Source of the DNA: DATDEW01 sp046590205
Lineage (GTDB): Bacteria > Bacteroidota > Ignavibacteria > Palsa-1295
NCBI GenBank assembly: GCA_046590205.1
Contig: JBKJTT010000077.1
Coordinates: 1 to 12,799, forward strand
Length of the DNA: 12,799 nt
Direction: 5' to 3'
In this document: positions 12,041-12,799 of the stretch, one piece after another
Numbering within the stretch: the first letter of the stretch is position 1
Layout of the letters: each line of letters opens with the position of its first letter
Made by a program: the position numbers and the translations under genes
Notes under the pieces: generated by a model
What the model saw: the letters and a program-made list of their open reading frames with translations, nothing else
Told to the model about the DNA's origin: nothing
The model's database searches: none

Positions 12041-12799
12041 ATGAAATATCTACACCTAATTATCATCGCCCTCATCCTGCTCTCGTCGTGTAGCGAAGAC
12101 CCTGTCGCCACCAATAATGGGAATAATAATGGTACGCCTGCTGTCAAGCCAGCTTTGGTGCTAAAGCCAGATACTCTTTATGGTAAAACACTCACTGTGT
12201 GCTGCTTTGAAGCAAGAGTGGATGGGTTTATTCATAATGATATAGACCTTTACTGGTATTTTGGCGAAGGGGACACAGTATATCAGGATAAATATAATCA
12301 CGGATACGCTTGTCATTTATATAAAAACCCAGGGACATATACGATCTTTGTTAAAGCGGTTGATGCTTTCGCCGACACGGTCATCGATACAAAAACAACA
12401 ATTGCTGTCATTTCTGATGTCGAGAAGAAAGTAACGATCAGCCCATCTTCAAGTGACATCATCCTAGGCTCCGATATTACCGGTCAATACTACCAGCTAA
12501 GCTTTCAGTTCACCACTACACTGCCTACTTCGAGAGTCAGGGCGGTATGGCATATCTCCGACGGCAGTAATGATACGACAACGTATGGCGATAACGGACT
12601 ATCGCGTTTCGTTAGGCAAAGCGGATATTATACGGCACGTGTGAGCATTTATGATACGAACAACGTATTATGGGCATCAGATACAACGACGATACATATC
12701 ATCCCGATGGAAGTGACTGCCGACCGTATTTCAAAAATGAACATGGTCTCGGTTACCTTTAAATCTTTAGATCCCATTTTTAACGATCCATACAATAGT
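12041..12799 (+). CDS. PKD-repeat lipoprotein, paralogue 3 (3' partial)
   Basis: The frame opens at ATG 12041 and stays open for 253 codons to the window edge. The signal 'MKYLHLIIIALILLSSC' gives lipidated Cys17, followed by an Asn/Gly-rich linker ('NNGNNNG'). PKD-like domain 1 (about 38-125) contains 'LYWYFGEGDT' and 'YKNPGTYTIFVKAVDAF'. Domain 2 (about 131-222) contains 'VRAVWHISDGSNDTTTYG', 'RQSGYYTARVSIYD' and 'LWASDTTTIHI'. It is related to the two genes at 7928-10377, especially around 'YWASDTM', but more distant: domain 1 has a Cys pair (54-55) they lack. An upstream ATG at 12033 stops after three codons. No TAnnTTTG promoter is seen in 11935-12040. Confidence 0.85.
   Translation, partial: MKYLHLIIIALILLSSCSEDPVATNNGNNNGTPAVKPALVLKPDTLYGKTLTVCCFEARVDGFIHNDIDLYWYFGEGDTVYQDKYNHGYACHLYKNPGTYTIFVKAVDAFADTVIDTKTTIAVISDVEKKVTISPSSSDIILGSDITGQYYQLSFQFTTTLPTSRVRAVWHISDGSNDTTTYGDNGLSRFVRQSGYYTARVSIYDTNNVLWASDTTTIHIIPMEVTADRISKMNMVSVTFKSLDPIFNDPYNS

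Overview
The window looks like chromosome from a member of the Bacteroidota/Chlorobiota (FCB) group. Three signs point there: the first gene ends in a type IX secretion (T9SS) C-terminal sorting domain; most genes carry the Bacteroidota-type -7 promoter box TAnnTTTG rather than sigma70 boxes; and many products are SPII lipoproteins. Genus cannot be set from the sequence. No tRNA, rRNA, CRISPR array, transposase or phage gene was seen. No gene-free stretch exceeds 300 bases; the longest is 6537-6746 (210 bp), which holds a long hairpin and a promoter.

Layout. Bases 1-232 are the 3' end of a T9SS-exported protein. A class I SAM methyltransferase follows on the minus strand (344-1189). From 1306 to 6536 lies a block bracketed by two direct copies of a small minus-strand gene. 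Inside the block a TIR-TolB-like-TPR protein (1582-3354, plus) converges on a minus-strand pair: a lipoprotein subtilisin-like protease (3969-6182) and a membrane-anchored Cys-rich protein (3366-3941). Next come two tandem SnoaL-like lipoproteins (6747-7289, 7399-7809) with almost identical terminators, then two tandem PKD-repeat lipoproteins (7928-9088, 9172-10377). A minus-strand lipoprotein (10455-11162) and a small outer-membrane barrel (11269-11874) share a divergent promoter region. A third PKD-type lipoprotein begins at 12041 and runs off the end.

The theme is cell-envelope proteins expanded by local duplication: three paralogue sets (small protein x2, SnoaL x2, PKD x3) in 12.8 kb. The strongest new signal is the small-protein pair. 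The copies differ at 18 of 219 aligned bases, and all 18 changes are synonymous on the minus strand, so a short protein of unrecognised family is under strong purifying selection. Copy B has an ATG; copy A has no ATG, GTG or TTG in its open frame and seems to need a rare start codon. These copies flank a TIR-domain gene and a protease gene, which makes the block worth testing as a functional module, although nothing in the sequence proves that.

Other points of interest are a T9SS-tail remnant at 10383-10433 lying in frame behind the stop of the adjacent gene, a sharp GC shift inside the TIR-TPR gene at its domain boundary, and several perfect inverted repeats that overlap stop codons or sit near promoters.
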